Part shown: positions 1-6,682 of the stretch, piece by piece | How the letters are laid out: each line of letters opens with the position of its first letter | Numbering within the stretch: the first letter of the stretch is position 1 | DNA from: Comamonadaceae bacterium | GTDB taxonomy: Bacteria; Pseudomonadota; Gammaproteobacteria; Burkholderiales; Burkholderiaceae_C | Direction of reading: 5' to 3' | DNA: 11,769 nt | NCBI GenBank assembly: GCA_947464665.1 | Contig: CANHXV010000051.1 | Span: 1-11,769 of the forward strand | Translations under genes and position numbers: made by a program | Notes under the pieces: model-generated | Told to the model about the DNA's origin: nothing | The model's input: only the letters and a program-made list of their open reading frames with translations | Databases searched by the model: none

Positions 1-1518
1 AATCACATCGCGAATGCTGGGGCTGTCTGTCAGCAACATCATCAAACGGTCTATGCCAATGCCGCAACCACCAGCGGGCGGCATGCCATATTCCAAGGCA
101 CGCACAAAGTCGTGGTCAAAGAACATGGCCTCATCGTCACCGCTGTCCTTGGCGTCCACTTGCGCTTGAAAGCGAGCCACTTGGTCCTCAGCGTCGTTCA
201 ATTCTGAAAACCCATTACCAAATTCACGGCCAGTGATGTAGAGCTCAAAGCGCTCTGTGACTTCAGGGCGAAGGTCGTTGGCGCGTGCCAAGGGTGAAAT
301 TTCGGTGGGGTGTTCCATGATGAACGTGGGTTCCCACAATTTGTCTTCGACAGTTTCTTCAAAGTACAAAACTTGCAAGCCGGCCAATGATTTTTTAGAC
401 AATTTGTTCTTGGCTTCGCTCATGCCCAGTTTTTGCAGGGCTTGAATGAGCCATGTTGCGTCGTCAACTTTGTCGCCAGCGTCTGTGTGCTTCACAATGG
501 CTTCCCGAATGGTGAGGCGCTCAAAAGGCTTGGCTAAATCGACGGGTTTACCGCCATAGCTCAGTTGCAAATGACCAACGGCGTTCATAGCCGCATCCCG
601 CACCAGCTCTTCGGTAAAGCCCATCAAGTCTTGGTAGTTCCAATAAGCCGCGTAGAACTCCATCATGGTGAATTCGGGGTTGTGGCGAACGGAAATGCCT
701 TCGTTGCGAAAGTTGCGGTTGATTTCGAACACCCGCTCAAACCCCCCCACCAACAAGCGTTTCAAGTACAACTCAGGCGCAATGCGCAAGTACATTTCTT
801 GGTCAAGCGCATTGTGGTGCGTGACAAAGGGGCGAGCGTTGGCACCGCCAGGAATAGGATGCAACATGGGTGTTTCAACTTCCAAGAAGTCGTGTTTGAC
901 CATGAAGTCGCGAAGACCGCTGACGGCTTTGCTGCGGGCGGTGAAACGTTTGCGCGCATCTTCGTCCATCATCAGATCTACATAGCGCTGGCGGTATTTG
1001 ATTTCTTGGTCAGCCACACCATGAAACTTGTCTGGCATGGGGCGCAGACTTTTCGTCAGCATGCGCACGCTGGAGGCATGCAAGGACAATTCGCCCATTT
1101 TGGTTTTGAACAAATAGCCTTCGGCCGCCACGATGTCACCCAGGTCCCAATGCTTGAAATCGTTGTAGGCTTCTTCGCCAATGTCGTCGCGCGTGACATA
1201 AATTTGGAAGCGACCTGTGGCGTCTTGCAAGGTGGCAAAACTGGCTTTGCCCATCACGCGCTTGAGCATCATGCGGCCTGCAATTTTGGCTGTGGTTGGA
1301 ACAATGCCTTCGCCTTTTAAAGTTTCAGGCGCCTTCTCACCATGGGCATGGGTCAAACCTGCGGCGCGATCTTCGGGTTTGAAGTCATTGGGAAACGCAA
1401 CGCCTCTCCCCTCTTTTTGAGCTTCTCGCATCGTCTTGAGCTTGTTTCTGCGCTCGGCAATCAGTTGATTCTCGTCAACGATGGGGGCGGTTTGATTTTC
1501 TGCTGGCGTGTCTGACAT
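1..1518 (-). CDS. lysS: Lysyl-tRNA synthetase, class II (3' end cut by window edge)
   Basis: This enzyme charges tRNA-Lys with lysine using ATP in the cytoplasm. Reading from the ATG at 1518 gives 506 residues with no stop before the window edge. E. coli LysS continues only about eight residues past the matching IRDVI, so just the last few codons are missing. An OB-fold anticodon-binding domain fits roughly residues 75-155. The class II catalytic core follows: motif 1 near 211-231 (FLEVETPML), motif 2 near 266-289 (RNEGISVRHNPEF) and motif 3 near 483-496 (GGCGIGIDRL). The start gives the short, charged, poorly conserved N-terminal arm typical of the family; the Shine-Dalgarno is weak (AGAAG). 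The gene is divergent from yggT. Near 742-748 a run of seven C on the plus strand encodes Val-Gly-Gly in frame and does not disrupt the gene. Identification is secure. Confidence 0.97.
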   Translation of the reverse strand, partial: MSDTPAENQTAPIVDENQLIAERRNKLKTMREAQKEGRGVAFPNDFKPEDRAAGLTHAHGEKAPETLKGEGIVPTTAKIAGRMMLKRVMGKASFATLQDATGRFQIYVTRDDIGEEAYNDFKHWDLGDIVAAEGYLFKTKMGELSLHASSVRMLTKSLRPMPDKFHGVADQEIKYRQRYVDLMMDEDARKRFTARSKAVSGLRDFMVKHDFLEVETPMLHPIPGGANARPFVTHHNALDQEMYLRIAPELYLKRLLVGGFERVFEINRNFRNEGISVRHNPEFTMMEFYAAYWNYQDLMGFTEELVRDAAMNAVGHLQLSYGGKPVDLAKPFERLTIREAIVKHTDAGDKVDDATWLIQALQKLGMSEAKNKLSKKSLAGLQVLYFEETVEDKLWEPTFIMEHPTEISPLARANDLRPEVTERFELYITGREFGNGFSELNDAEDQVARFQAQVDAKDSGDDEAMFFDHDFVRALEYGMPPAGGCGIGIDRLMMLLTDSPSIRDVI

Positions 1519-1561
1519 GTGGGAAGCTTCTGATGTGGGGGCTGTAAAAAGCCCTTAATTA

Positions 1562-1576
1562 CGCTGAAATTCAGCG
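1562..1576. repeat. Perfect 15-bp palindrome between lysS and yggT
   Basis: The sequence CGCTGAA-A-TTCAGCG has 7-bp arms that are exact reverse complements around one central base. It lies about 45 bp upstream of the lysS start and about 65 bp upstream of the yggT start. Its position and symmetry suit a dimeric regulator's operator, but no regulator is encoded nearby and I do not recognise the motif. It could also be chance. Confidence 0.45.
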
Positions 1577-1628
1577 GGAACCCGTTATTTTACGATTGCT
1601 TCGGGCTCAAGCTATGATTTGAGGACTC

Positions 1629-1633
1629 GGAGG
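1629..1633 (+). promoter_or_regulatory. Strong Shine-Dalgarno that fixes the yggT start
   Basis: GGAGG lies 6 nt upstream of the GTG at 1640. This favours the GTG over the in-frame TTG at 1619, which would place the GGAGG inside the coding region. The heptamer GAGGACT occurs twice here (1621-1627 and 1630-1636), so a second weaker site precedes the first. Confidence 0.75.
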
Positions 1634-1639
1634 ACTTCT

Positions 1640-2185
1640 GTGTTTCTACAAATTGTCAATTTGATCTTGGATGTTGCCACCGGTTTGGTGGGCGGCGCCT
1701 GCCTCATGCGATTGGTGATGCAATGGCAGCGCCTGCCTTTTCAGAACCCCATTGGGCGCTTTGTCTTTGCGGTCACCGACTGGATGGTAATGCCGCTCAG
1801 GCGTTTTTTGCCAGCCATGGGTCGCTTGGATACGGCCAGTCTGGTCGCGGCATGGTTGATGAAATTGAGCCATGTCACTGCCATGTGGGTGCTCACAGGC
1901 ACACAAGCTGCTTTTCTGGGTATTTTGGTGGCCAGTCTGTTCGGCGTCTTGCACTGGCTGGTATCTGGCCTCAGCGTCATTATTTTGCTGTACGCCGTCT
2001 TGTCTTGGGTGCAGCCCAACAGCGGCAGCATGATGCTTTTATCCCGATTGGTAGAGCCTTGGTTGGCGCCTATTCGAAACGCTTTGCCTCAGCCAGGCGG
2101 CATTGATTTGTCGCCCTTGGTGTTGCTGGTCATTTTGCAAATTGCCGGCATGTTGCTGGCAGGTTTGCAACATGGGGCGTTCTAA
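1640..2185 (+). CDS. YggT-family integral membrane protein
   Basis: This 181-residue inner-membrane protein belongs to the YggT family, related to chloroplast CCB3/YlmG proteins. Its biochemical role is poorly defined; relatives have been linked to osmotic tolerance and envelope or division functions. It has the internal duplication typical of the family. The first half has a hydrophobic segment near residues 4-26 and the motif NPIGRFVFAVTDW...MPLRR (36-55). The second half has hydrophobic segments near 90-122, then EPWLAPIRNALP (139-150), GGIDLSP (153-159) and a final hydrophobic segment to about 175. The GTG start is chosen over an upstream TTG because of the GGAGG site and because homologues begin with a short hydrophobic N-terminus. 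It is convergent with accD and divergent from lysS, so it is probably a single-gene transcript. Confidence 0.9.
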   Translation: MFLQIVNLILDVATGLVGGACLMRLVMQWQRLPFQNPIGRFVFAVTDWMVMPLRRFLPAMGRLDTASLVAAWLMKLSHVTAMWVLTGTQAAFLGILVASLFGVLHWLVSGLSVIILLYAVLSWVQPNSGSMMLLSRLVEPWLAPIRNALPQPGGIDLSPLVLLVILQIAGMLLAGLQHGAF

Positions 2186-2187
2186 GC

Positions 2188-2209
2188 GCAGCAAACTTTT
2201 GTTCGCTGC
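2188..2209. terminator. Hairpin between convergent yggT and accD
   Basis: GCAGCAAAC (2188-2196) pairs with GTTCGCTGC (2201-2209) around a TTTT loop, with one internal A-C mismatch. It lies 2 nt after the yggT stop and about 10 nt beyond the accD stop, where a bidirectional terminator is expected. Neither strand has a good U-tract after the stem, so termination strength is doubtful. It may instead act as a 3'-end stabiliser. Confidence 0.45.
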
Positions 2210-2219
2210 TTAAAGTGAA

Positions 2220-3092
2220 TCAGCTAACCGCGTCGGCCGATTGACGTGTCAGCATGGCCAAGGTGTTGGCAATGCTCATTTTCAATTCTCGGCGATCGCA
2301 AATGAAGTCGATGGCGCCTTTTTCTTGCAAGAACTCGGCGCGCTGGAAACCCTCTGGCAAGGTGACGCGCACGGTGCTTTCAATCACGCGGGGGCCCGCA
2401 AAGCCAATCAGGGCCTTGGGTTCAGCGATGACAATATCGCCCATGAAAGCAAAACCAGCCGATACACCGCCCATGGTGGGGTCTGTTAAGACGCTGATAT
2501 AGGGTAAGCCTTTTTTGGCCAACCTAGTGAGTGCGGCATTGGTTTTGGCCATCTGCATCAAAGACAAAAGGCCTTCTTGCATGCGAGCGCCACCCGTTGC
2601 CGTGAAGCAAATGAAGGGTACTTTTTGCTCGATGGCTGTTTCAACGCCCCGCACAAATCGCTCACCAACCACAGAGCCCATGCTACCGCCCATGAAGTCA
2701 AATTCAAAACATGCCGCGACCACATTGATGCTGTGGATGGCGCCGCCCATGACCACCAAGGCATCGGTTTCACCTGTGTTGCTCATGGCTTCTTTGATGC
2801 GTTCGGGGTACTTGCGGCTGTCTTTGAATTTCAAGGCGTCTACGGGTACCACCTCTTGGCCAATTTCGTAGCGCCCTTCGTTGTCTAAAAAACTGTTCAA
2901 ACGGGCCCGAGCGCCCATTCGGTGGTGGTGACTGCAGGAAGGGCAGACATTTTGATTTTGCTCTAAGTCATTTTTGTAAAGCACGGACTCGCACTTGGGG
3001 CACTTGATCCACAAGCCTTCAGGCACACTGCGACGGTCAGCTGGGTCAGTGTGCAGAATTTTGGGGGGAAGCAGTTTTTCGAGCCAACTCAT
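2220..3092 (-). CDS. accD: Acetyl-CoA carboxylase carboxyltransferase subunit beta
   Basis: AccD pairs with AccA to form the carboxyltransferase that moves CO2 from carboxybiotin-BCCP to acetyl-CoA, giving malonyl-CoA for fatty acid synthesis. The 290-residue length fits the family. The N-terminal zinc ribbon is complete: Cys31 and Cys34 (CPKC), Cys50 and Cys53 (CPSC). The crotonase-fold carboxyltransferase domain follows, with GGSMGSVVGERF, ATGGARMQEG, and DPTMGGVSAGFA followed by GFAGPRVIE. The ATG at 3092 has AAGGA 7 nt upstream. It sits 21 nt after trpA and appears to be the last gene of the long minus-strand cluster. In many betaproteobacteria folC follows accD; here a convergent yggT does. 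Confidence 0.97.
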   Translation of the reverse strand: MSWLEKLLPPKILHTDPADRRSVPEGLWIKCPKCESVLYKNDLEQNQNVCPSCSHHHRMGARARLNSFLDNEGRYEIGQEVVPVDALKFKDSRKYPERIKEAMSNTGETDALVVMGGAIHSINVVAACFEFDFMGGSMGSVVGERFVRGVETAIEQKVPFICFTATGGARMQEGLLSLMQMAKTNAALTRLAKKGLPYISVLTDPTMGGVSAGFAFMGDIVIAEPKALIGFAGPRVIESTVRVTLPEGFQRAEFLQEKGAIDFICDRRELKMSIANTLAMLTRQSADAVS

Positions 3093-3113
3093 GTCGATTT
3101 CCTTAGGTGTTGA

Positions 3114-3923
3114 TCAGGCGTCCATGGCCTGACGAATTTCGCGCAAGAAAGTACCAGCCACTGTGGCGACTTTATCGCGAGGTTCATTTTCGATCAATTG
3201 AATGATTTTGCTACCAATGACGACAGCATCGGCCACTTTGCCAATGGCCTTTGCAGTTTGAGCATCGCGGATGCCAAAGCCAACGCCCACGGGAATACTC
3301 ACTTTTTGACGAATACGGGGCAACATGGCTTCGACTTCAGCCGTGTTCAAGGACCCAGACCCAGTGACCCCCTTCAGGGATACGTAGTAGACATAACCAC
3401 TGGCCACATCGGCTACTTGTTGCATGCGCTGATCGGTGCTGGTGGGCGCCAGCAGAAAGATCAGGTCCATTTTGTGGGCGCGCAATTTGGCGGCAAATTC
3501 AACGCATTCTTCAGGTGGGTAGTCCACCACCAAGACCCCATCAATACCAGCTTTGGATGCATCGCGAATGAAGCTGTCTTTGCCGTGTTTTAAGTCATAG
3601 CGCTCTATGGGGTTGGCGTAGCCCATTAAAACAACGGGTGTTGCACTGTTTTTCTTGCGAAAGACTTTCACCATGTCAATCACATGCGAGGTGCCAATGC
3701 CAAAGGCCAAGGCTTTGTCGCCGGCCTTTTGAATCACCGGGCCATCGGCTGAGGGGTCGCTGAAAGGCACGCCCAATTCAATGACATCAGCGCCCGCATC
3801 CACCATGGCGTGCATGAGTTCGGGCGTGACGTCTGCAAAAGGATAGCCTGCGGTGACGTAGGGAATCAAGGCCTTGCGACCTGCGGTCTTCAGATGTTGG
3901 AACGTAGTTTCAATGCGACTCAT
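3114..3923 (-). CDS. trpA: Tryptophan synthase alpha subunit
   Basis: TrpA cleaves indole-3-glycerol phosphate to indole and glyceraldehyde 3-phosphate; indole is channelled to TrpB in the alpha2-beta2 complex. The 269-residue TIM barrel matches the usual length of about 268. The catalytic residues fall at the classical positions, Glu49 (VIELGVPFSDP) and Asp60 (SADGP). Further family segments are GVLVVDYPPEE, the phosphate-binding region around VSLKGVTGSG and VGFGIRDAQTA, and VVIGSKIIQ. The ATG at 3923 overlaps the trpB stop by 4 nt (ATGA). A longer reading frame, opening at a non-ATG codon (GTG) at 3998, would add 25 non-conserved residues and lie inside trpB, so it is rejected. The Shine-Dalgarno is weak (GAAAG), so translation is probably coupled to trpB. 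Confidence 0.97.
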   Translation of the reverse strand: MSRIETTFQHLKTAGRKALIPYVTAGYPFADVTPELMHAMVDAGADVIELGVPFSDPSADGPVIQKAGDKALAFGIGTSHVIDMVKVFRKKNSATPVVLMGYANPIERYDLKHGKDSFIRDASKAGIDGVLVVDYPPEECVEFAAKLRAHKMDLIFLLAPTSTDQRMQQVADVASGYVYYVSLKGVTGSGSLNTAEVEAMLPRIRQKVSIPVGVGFGIRDAQTAKAIGKVADAVVIGSKIIQLIENEPRDKVATVAGTFLREIRQAMDA

Positions 3924-5215
3924 TTGAAAACTTTCACGGGCTGCTCGCTCATGGGCAAGCCACCTTTGACGCCTTGGCCCTGACAACTTGGCCGGCAATA
4001 AAAGTCGGCTTTACTAAGGTCAGCCACTGTGCCGATGTCTTTGTCACCGCGCCCAGACAGGTTGACCAAAATGGATTGATCAGGCTTCAGGGTGGCAGCC
4101 AATTTTTTGGCATAGGCCACAGCATGGCTTGATTCGAGGGCGGGAATGATGCCTTCGGTGCGGCACAAATAGTGAAACGCATCTAAGGCTTCTTGGTCGG
4201 TGATGCCCACATACTCTGCTCGGCCGATGTCTTTAAGGAAGGCGTGTTCGGGGCCAACGCCGGGGTAATCGAGGCCGGCGCTGATGCTGTGCGTCTCGGT
4301 AATTTGACCGTTGTCGTCTTGCAAAATGTAGGTCCGGTTACCATGCAAGACACCTGGGCTGCCGCGTTGCAAAGAAGCCGAGTGCTTGCCGCTCTCTAAG
4401 CCTTCACCTGCCGCTTCTACGCCAATCAGGCGAGTGTTCTTGTGGTTGATGTAAGGGTAAAAAATACCCATGGCGTTGGACCCGCCGCCCACACAGGCAA
4501 TGACAGCATCGGGTTGTTGGCTGTGCAGTCCTGTTTGTGCCAAAAGAGTGGGCATTTGTTCAAGACATTCGTTGCCAATGACACTTTGGAAATCGCGGAC
4601 CATCATGGGGTAGGGGTGTGGGCCTGCCACAGTGCCAATGATATAGAAGGTGTTGTCGACGTTGGCCACCCAATCGCGCATGGCTTCATTCAAGGCATCT
4701 TTCAATGTGCGGCTACCAGAAGTGACGGGTACCACGGTGGCGCCCAGCAATTTCATGCGATAAACATTGGGGCTCTGACGCTTCACATCTTCTGATCCCA
4801 TGTAAACCACACATTCCAAGCCATAACGCGCACAGATGGTGGCAGTTGCTACGCCGTGTTGTCCGGCGCCTGTCTCGGCAATGATGCGGGGCTTGCCCAT
4901 GCGCTTGGCCAGCATGGCCTGCCCAATGGTGTTGTTGATTTTGTGAGCGCCGGTATGGTTCAGGTCTTCGCGCTTCAAATAAATTTGCGCACCACCTACT
5001 TCGCGGCTCATGCGGGCAGCATGATAGATGGGCGAGGGGCGTCCCACAAAGTGCGCCAGTTCGTATTTGAACTCAGCCAAAAAAGCAGGGTCGTTTTGGT
5101 ACTTGGCGTAGGCGGCGCGCAATTCTAAAATGGCGTGTGTCAGGGTTTCGCTGACAAAACTGCCGCCATAAATGCCGAAGTGGCCAGAGGCATCGGGTTG
5201 CTGATATTCGTTCAT
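3920..5215 (-). CDS. trpB: Tryptophan synthase beta subunit
   Basis: TrpB is the PLP enzyme that condenses indole with L-serine to give L-tryptophan. It is 431 residues from the ATG at 5215. The PLP lysine is Lys92 in GAHKINN, the catalytic glutamate is Glu114 in AETGAGQHG, and the PLP phosphate loop is GGGSNA (243-248). The family segments GPHPYPMMVRDFQ and LSGRGDKDIGTV are also present. An in-frame ATG at 5233 would overlap trpF by 14 nt and add six residues; I prefer 5215, 4 nt after the trpF stop, because family members begin near this point. E. coli TrpB has 397 residues; the excess here is mainly a C-terminal tail of about 26 residues after GRGDKDIGTVADLSKADF. The stop overlaps the trpA start. 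Confidence 0.97.
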   Translation of the reverse strand: MNEYQQPDASGHFGIYGGSFVSETLTHAILELRAAYAKYQNDPAFLAEFKYELAHFVGRPSPIYHAARMSREVGGAQIYLKREDLNHTGAHKINNTIGQAMLAKRMGKPRIIAETGAGQHGVATATICARYGLECVVYMGSEDVKRQSPNVYRMKLLGATVVPVTSGSRTLKDALNEAMRDWVANVDNTFYIIGTVAGPHPYPMMVRDFQSVIGNECLEQMPTLLAQTGLHSQQPDAVIACVGGGSNAMGIFYPYINHKNTRLIGVEAAGEGLESGKHSASLQRGSPGVLHGNRTYILQDDNGQITETHSISAGLDYPGVGPEHAFLKDIGRAEYVGITDQEALDAFHYLCRTEGIIPALESSHAVAYAKKLAATLKPDQSILVNLSGRGDKDIGTVADLSKADFYCRPSCQGQGVKGGLPMSEQPVKVFK

Positions 5216-5219
5216 GTTG

Positions 5220-5903
5220 TTACTCAATGGCATCGGCTGCTTTCACAGCAGCCACAAATTCTTGGATTTTTCGGGCGTCTTTCAGGCCTTTTCGGCCCTC
5301 TAGCTCGACACCCGAGCTGACATCAACGGCTAAAGACAGGGCTTTGGACCGAAGCGTTCGAATGCCATCGGTCACATTTGCAGGCGTCAATCCACCACTC
5401 AAAACGAGGTGAGCGTTGACGTTTGGAGGAAGCTGTGACCAATTGAATGTTTTCCCGCCACCACCGTATCCGTCAACATGGGTGTCGAGCAGAATGGCTT
5501 GGGCATTTGAGTAATCATGGGCGAATTTTACCAAGTCAAAAGAATCGGTGTAGTCTGCGGGAATTCGGGCTGCACGCCAGTAGGGGCGACGAACGGCTTG
5601 GGCCAAACGTTCGCATTCAGCAGGGGATTCGTCGCCATGAAATTGAAGCAGGGCGTTGGGGACAGCTTGGCAGGCCGCTAGAACGTCTTCTAGGCTAGCA
5701 TTGACAAATAAAAGGACTGGCGTGGTACCGGGAGGCAATAATTTAGCCAAGATGCCAGCACGTTTGGGAGAAACATATCTGGCGCTTAGGGGGTACATCA
5801 CAAAACCTATGGCATTGACCCCAGCTTTGGTGCAGGCTAAGACATCGGCTTCAAGAGTAAGACCACAAATTTTGATGAAGGTGTTGTGCACGGCAGTGCT
5901 CAT
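5220..5903 (-). CDS. trpF: Phosphoribosylanthranilate isomerase
   Basis: TrpF converts N-(5'-phosphoribosyl)anthranilate to CdRP by an Amadori rearrangement, the third step of tryptophan synthesis. The 227-residue monofunctional TIM barrel is not fused to trpC. Family hallmarks are IKICGLT with general base Cys13, FVMYPLSARYVSP (34-46), LLQFHGDE (85-92), general acid Asp140 in LLDTHVDGYGG, GKTFNW (150-155), LSGGLTPANV (168-177) and VDVSSGVE (193-200). The ATG at 5903 overlaps the truA stop as ATGA and puts the IKICG motif 10 residues in, as in relatives. An in-frame ATG at 5945 would add 14 residues inside truA without a ribosome site, so it is not preferred. trpE, trpG, trpD and trpC are not in the window. 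Confidence 0.96.
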   Translation of the reverse strand: MSTAVHNTFIKICGLTLEADVLACTKAGVNAIGFVMYPLSARYVSPKRAGILAKLLPPGTTPVLLFVNASLEDVLAACQAVPNALLQFHGDESPAECERLAQAVRRPYWRAARIPADYTDSFDLVKFAHDYSNAQAILLDTHVDGYGGGGKTFNWSQLPPNVNAHLVLSGGLTPANVTDGIRTLRSKALSLAVDVSSGVELEGRKGLKDARKIQEFVAAVKAADAIE

Positions 5904-6682
5904 GGCAACCAGTGAAAAGGGGGGGTCGTGGTGGGTAGACCCCATTTGGGATCATAGACTGGGCCCTGAAAATACAAACCGTTTGGCGAAAACGTGGGGG
6001 AGGCTGCATCGCGACGTTTGCTTTCAATCACCTCGGTCATCCATTCTGGCGCTTGAAAACCTTGGCCAATGGTGACCATGCACCCCATGATGTTGCGAAT
6101 CATGTGGTGCAAAAAGGCGTTGCCTTCAAACTCAAAACGCCAGTAAGGTCCATGCTTGTGAATATCGACGCGCAGCATGGTTTTGACGGGCGATAAAGCT
6201 TGGCAGCTGCTGGCCCTGAAAGATGTGAAGTCGTGCTCACCCAGCAGGTATTGAGAGGCTTGGCGCATGCTTTTTTCGTCTAAGTTGCGATAAACCCAGC
6301 CCGCACGGCCAAACTCCAAGCTGGGGCGAACGGGTGACTCCAGCAGAATATAGGCGTAGCGGCGTGATAAAGCGCTACCCCGCGCATGAAACTCAAATGG
6401 GACTTCTTGCGCCCATTGAACAGAAATGTCATCGGGTAAATAGCGATTGGTGCCGCGCACCCAAGAGGCCATGTCGCGCTCTAGGGGCGAATCAAAGTGA
6501 ACCACTTGCATCAAACCATGAACGCCAGCGTCGGTCCGGCCCGCGCAAAGCGTGGTGACTTTGTGTGTGGTGAATTCTTGGAGGGCCTTTTCCAATTTAT
6601 CTTGGATGGTCAGCCCCGTGCTCTGGCTTTGCCAGCCTTGATAGGGTTGGCCGTTGTAGGAGATGCCCAGAGCAACTCTCAC
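5900..6682 (-). CDS. truA: tRNA pseudouridine(38-40) synthase
   Basis: TruA isomerises uridine to pseudouridine at positions 38-40 of the anticodon arm in many tRNAs. The 260-residue protein starts with RVALGISYNGQPYQGWQ, as expected. The catalytic aspartate is Asp51 in CAGRTDAGVHG. Later family motifs include ARGSALSRRYAYIL, GEHDFTSFRAS, and FEGNAFLHHMIRNIMG. The start codon is GTG at 6682, overlapping the TGA of the upstream fimV-like gene as GTGA, and the stop overlaps the trpF ATG, so the gene is tied into the cluster at both ends. Seven C followed by four T occur on the coding strand six to nine codons before the stop (within 5914-5924), but the frame is intact. Confidence 0.96.
   Translation of the reverse strand: MRVALGISYNGQPYQGWQSQSTGLTIQDKLEKALQEFTTHKVTTLCAGRTDAGVHGLMQVVHFDSPLERDMASWVRGTNRYLPDDISVQWAQEVPFEFHARGSALSRRYAYILLESPVRPSLEFGRAGWVYRNLDEKSMRQASQYLLGEHDFTSFRASSCQALSPVKTMLRVDIHKHGPYWRFEFEGNAFLHHMIRNIMGCMVTIGQGFQAPEWMTEVIESKRRDAASPTFSPNGLYFQGPVYDPKWGLPTTTPPFHWLP

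Larger units (their letters stand above)
1519..1639. promoter_or_regulatory. Divergent lysS / yggT intergenic region
   Basis: These 121 bp separate two genes transcribed away from each other, so promoters for both should lie here. A perfect palindrome, CGCTGAA-A-TTCAGCG, sits at 1562-1576. A short stem is possible at 1538-1543 / 1550-1555 with a 6-nt loop; this would be in the lysS leader. TATGAT at 1613-1618 resembles a -10 element for yggT, but the best -35 match (TTTTAC, 1588-1593) is weak and 19 bp away. I could not assign a convincing promoter for lysS. Promoter function is inferred from gene orientation rather than from strong motifs. Confidence 0.5.

Noticed and set aside
742..748. Possible frameshift at a run of seven C in lysS
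   Set aside because: The reading frame continues through the run with conserved residues on both sides (LLVGGFERVFEINR), so it is intact.
565..1320. Long plus-strand open frame of 251 codons
   Set aside because: It lies wholly antisense to lysS, which has every class II synthetase motif. The translation is rich in His, Phe and Ala with no recognisable domain, as expected of a shadow frame.
3924..3998. N-terminal extension of TrpA from an upstream in-frame start
   Set aside because: It would overlap trpB by about 80 nt and add residues absent from the family. The ATG at 3923 puts Glu49 and Asp60 at their classical positions.
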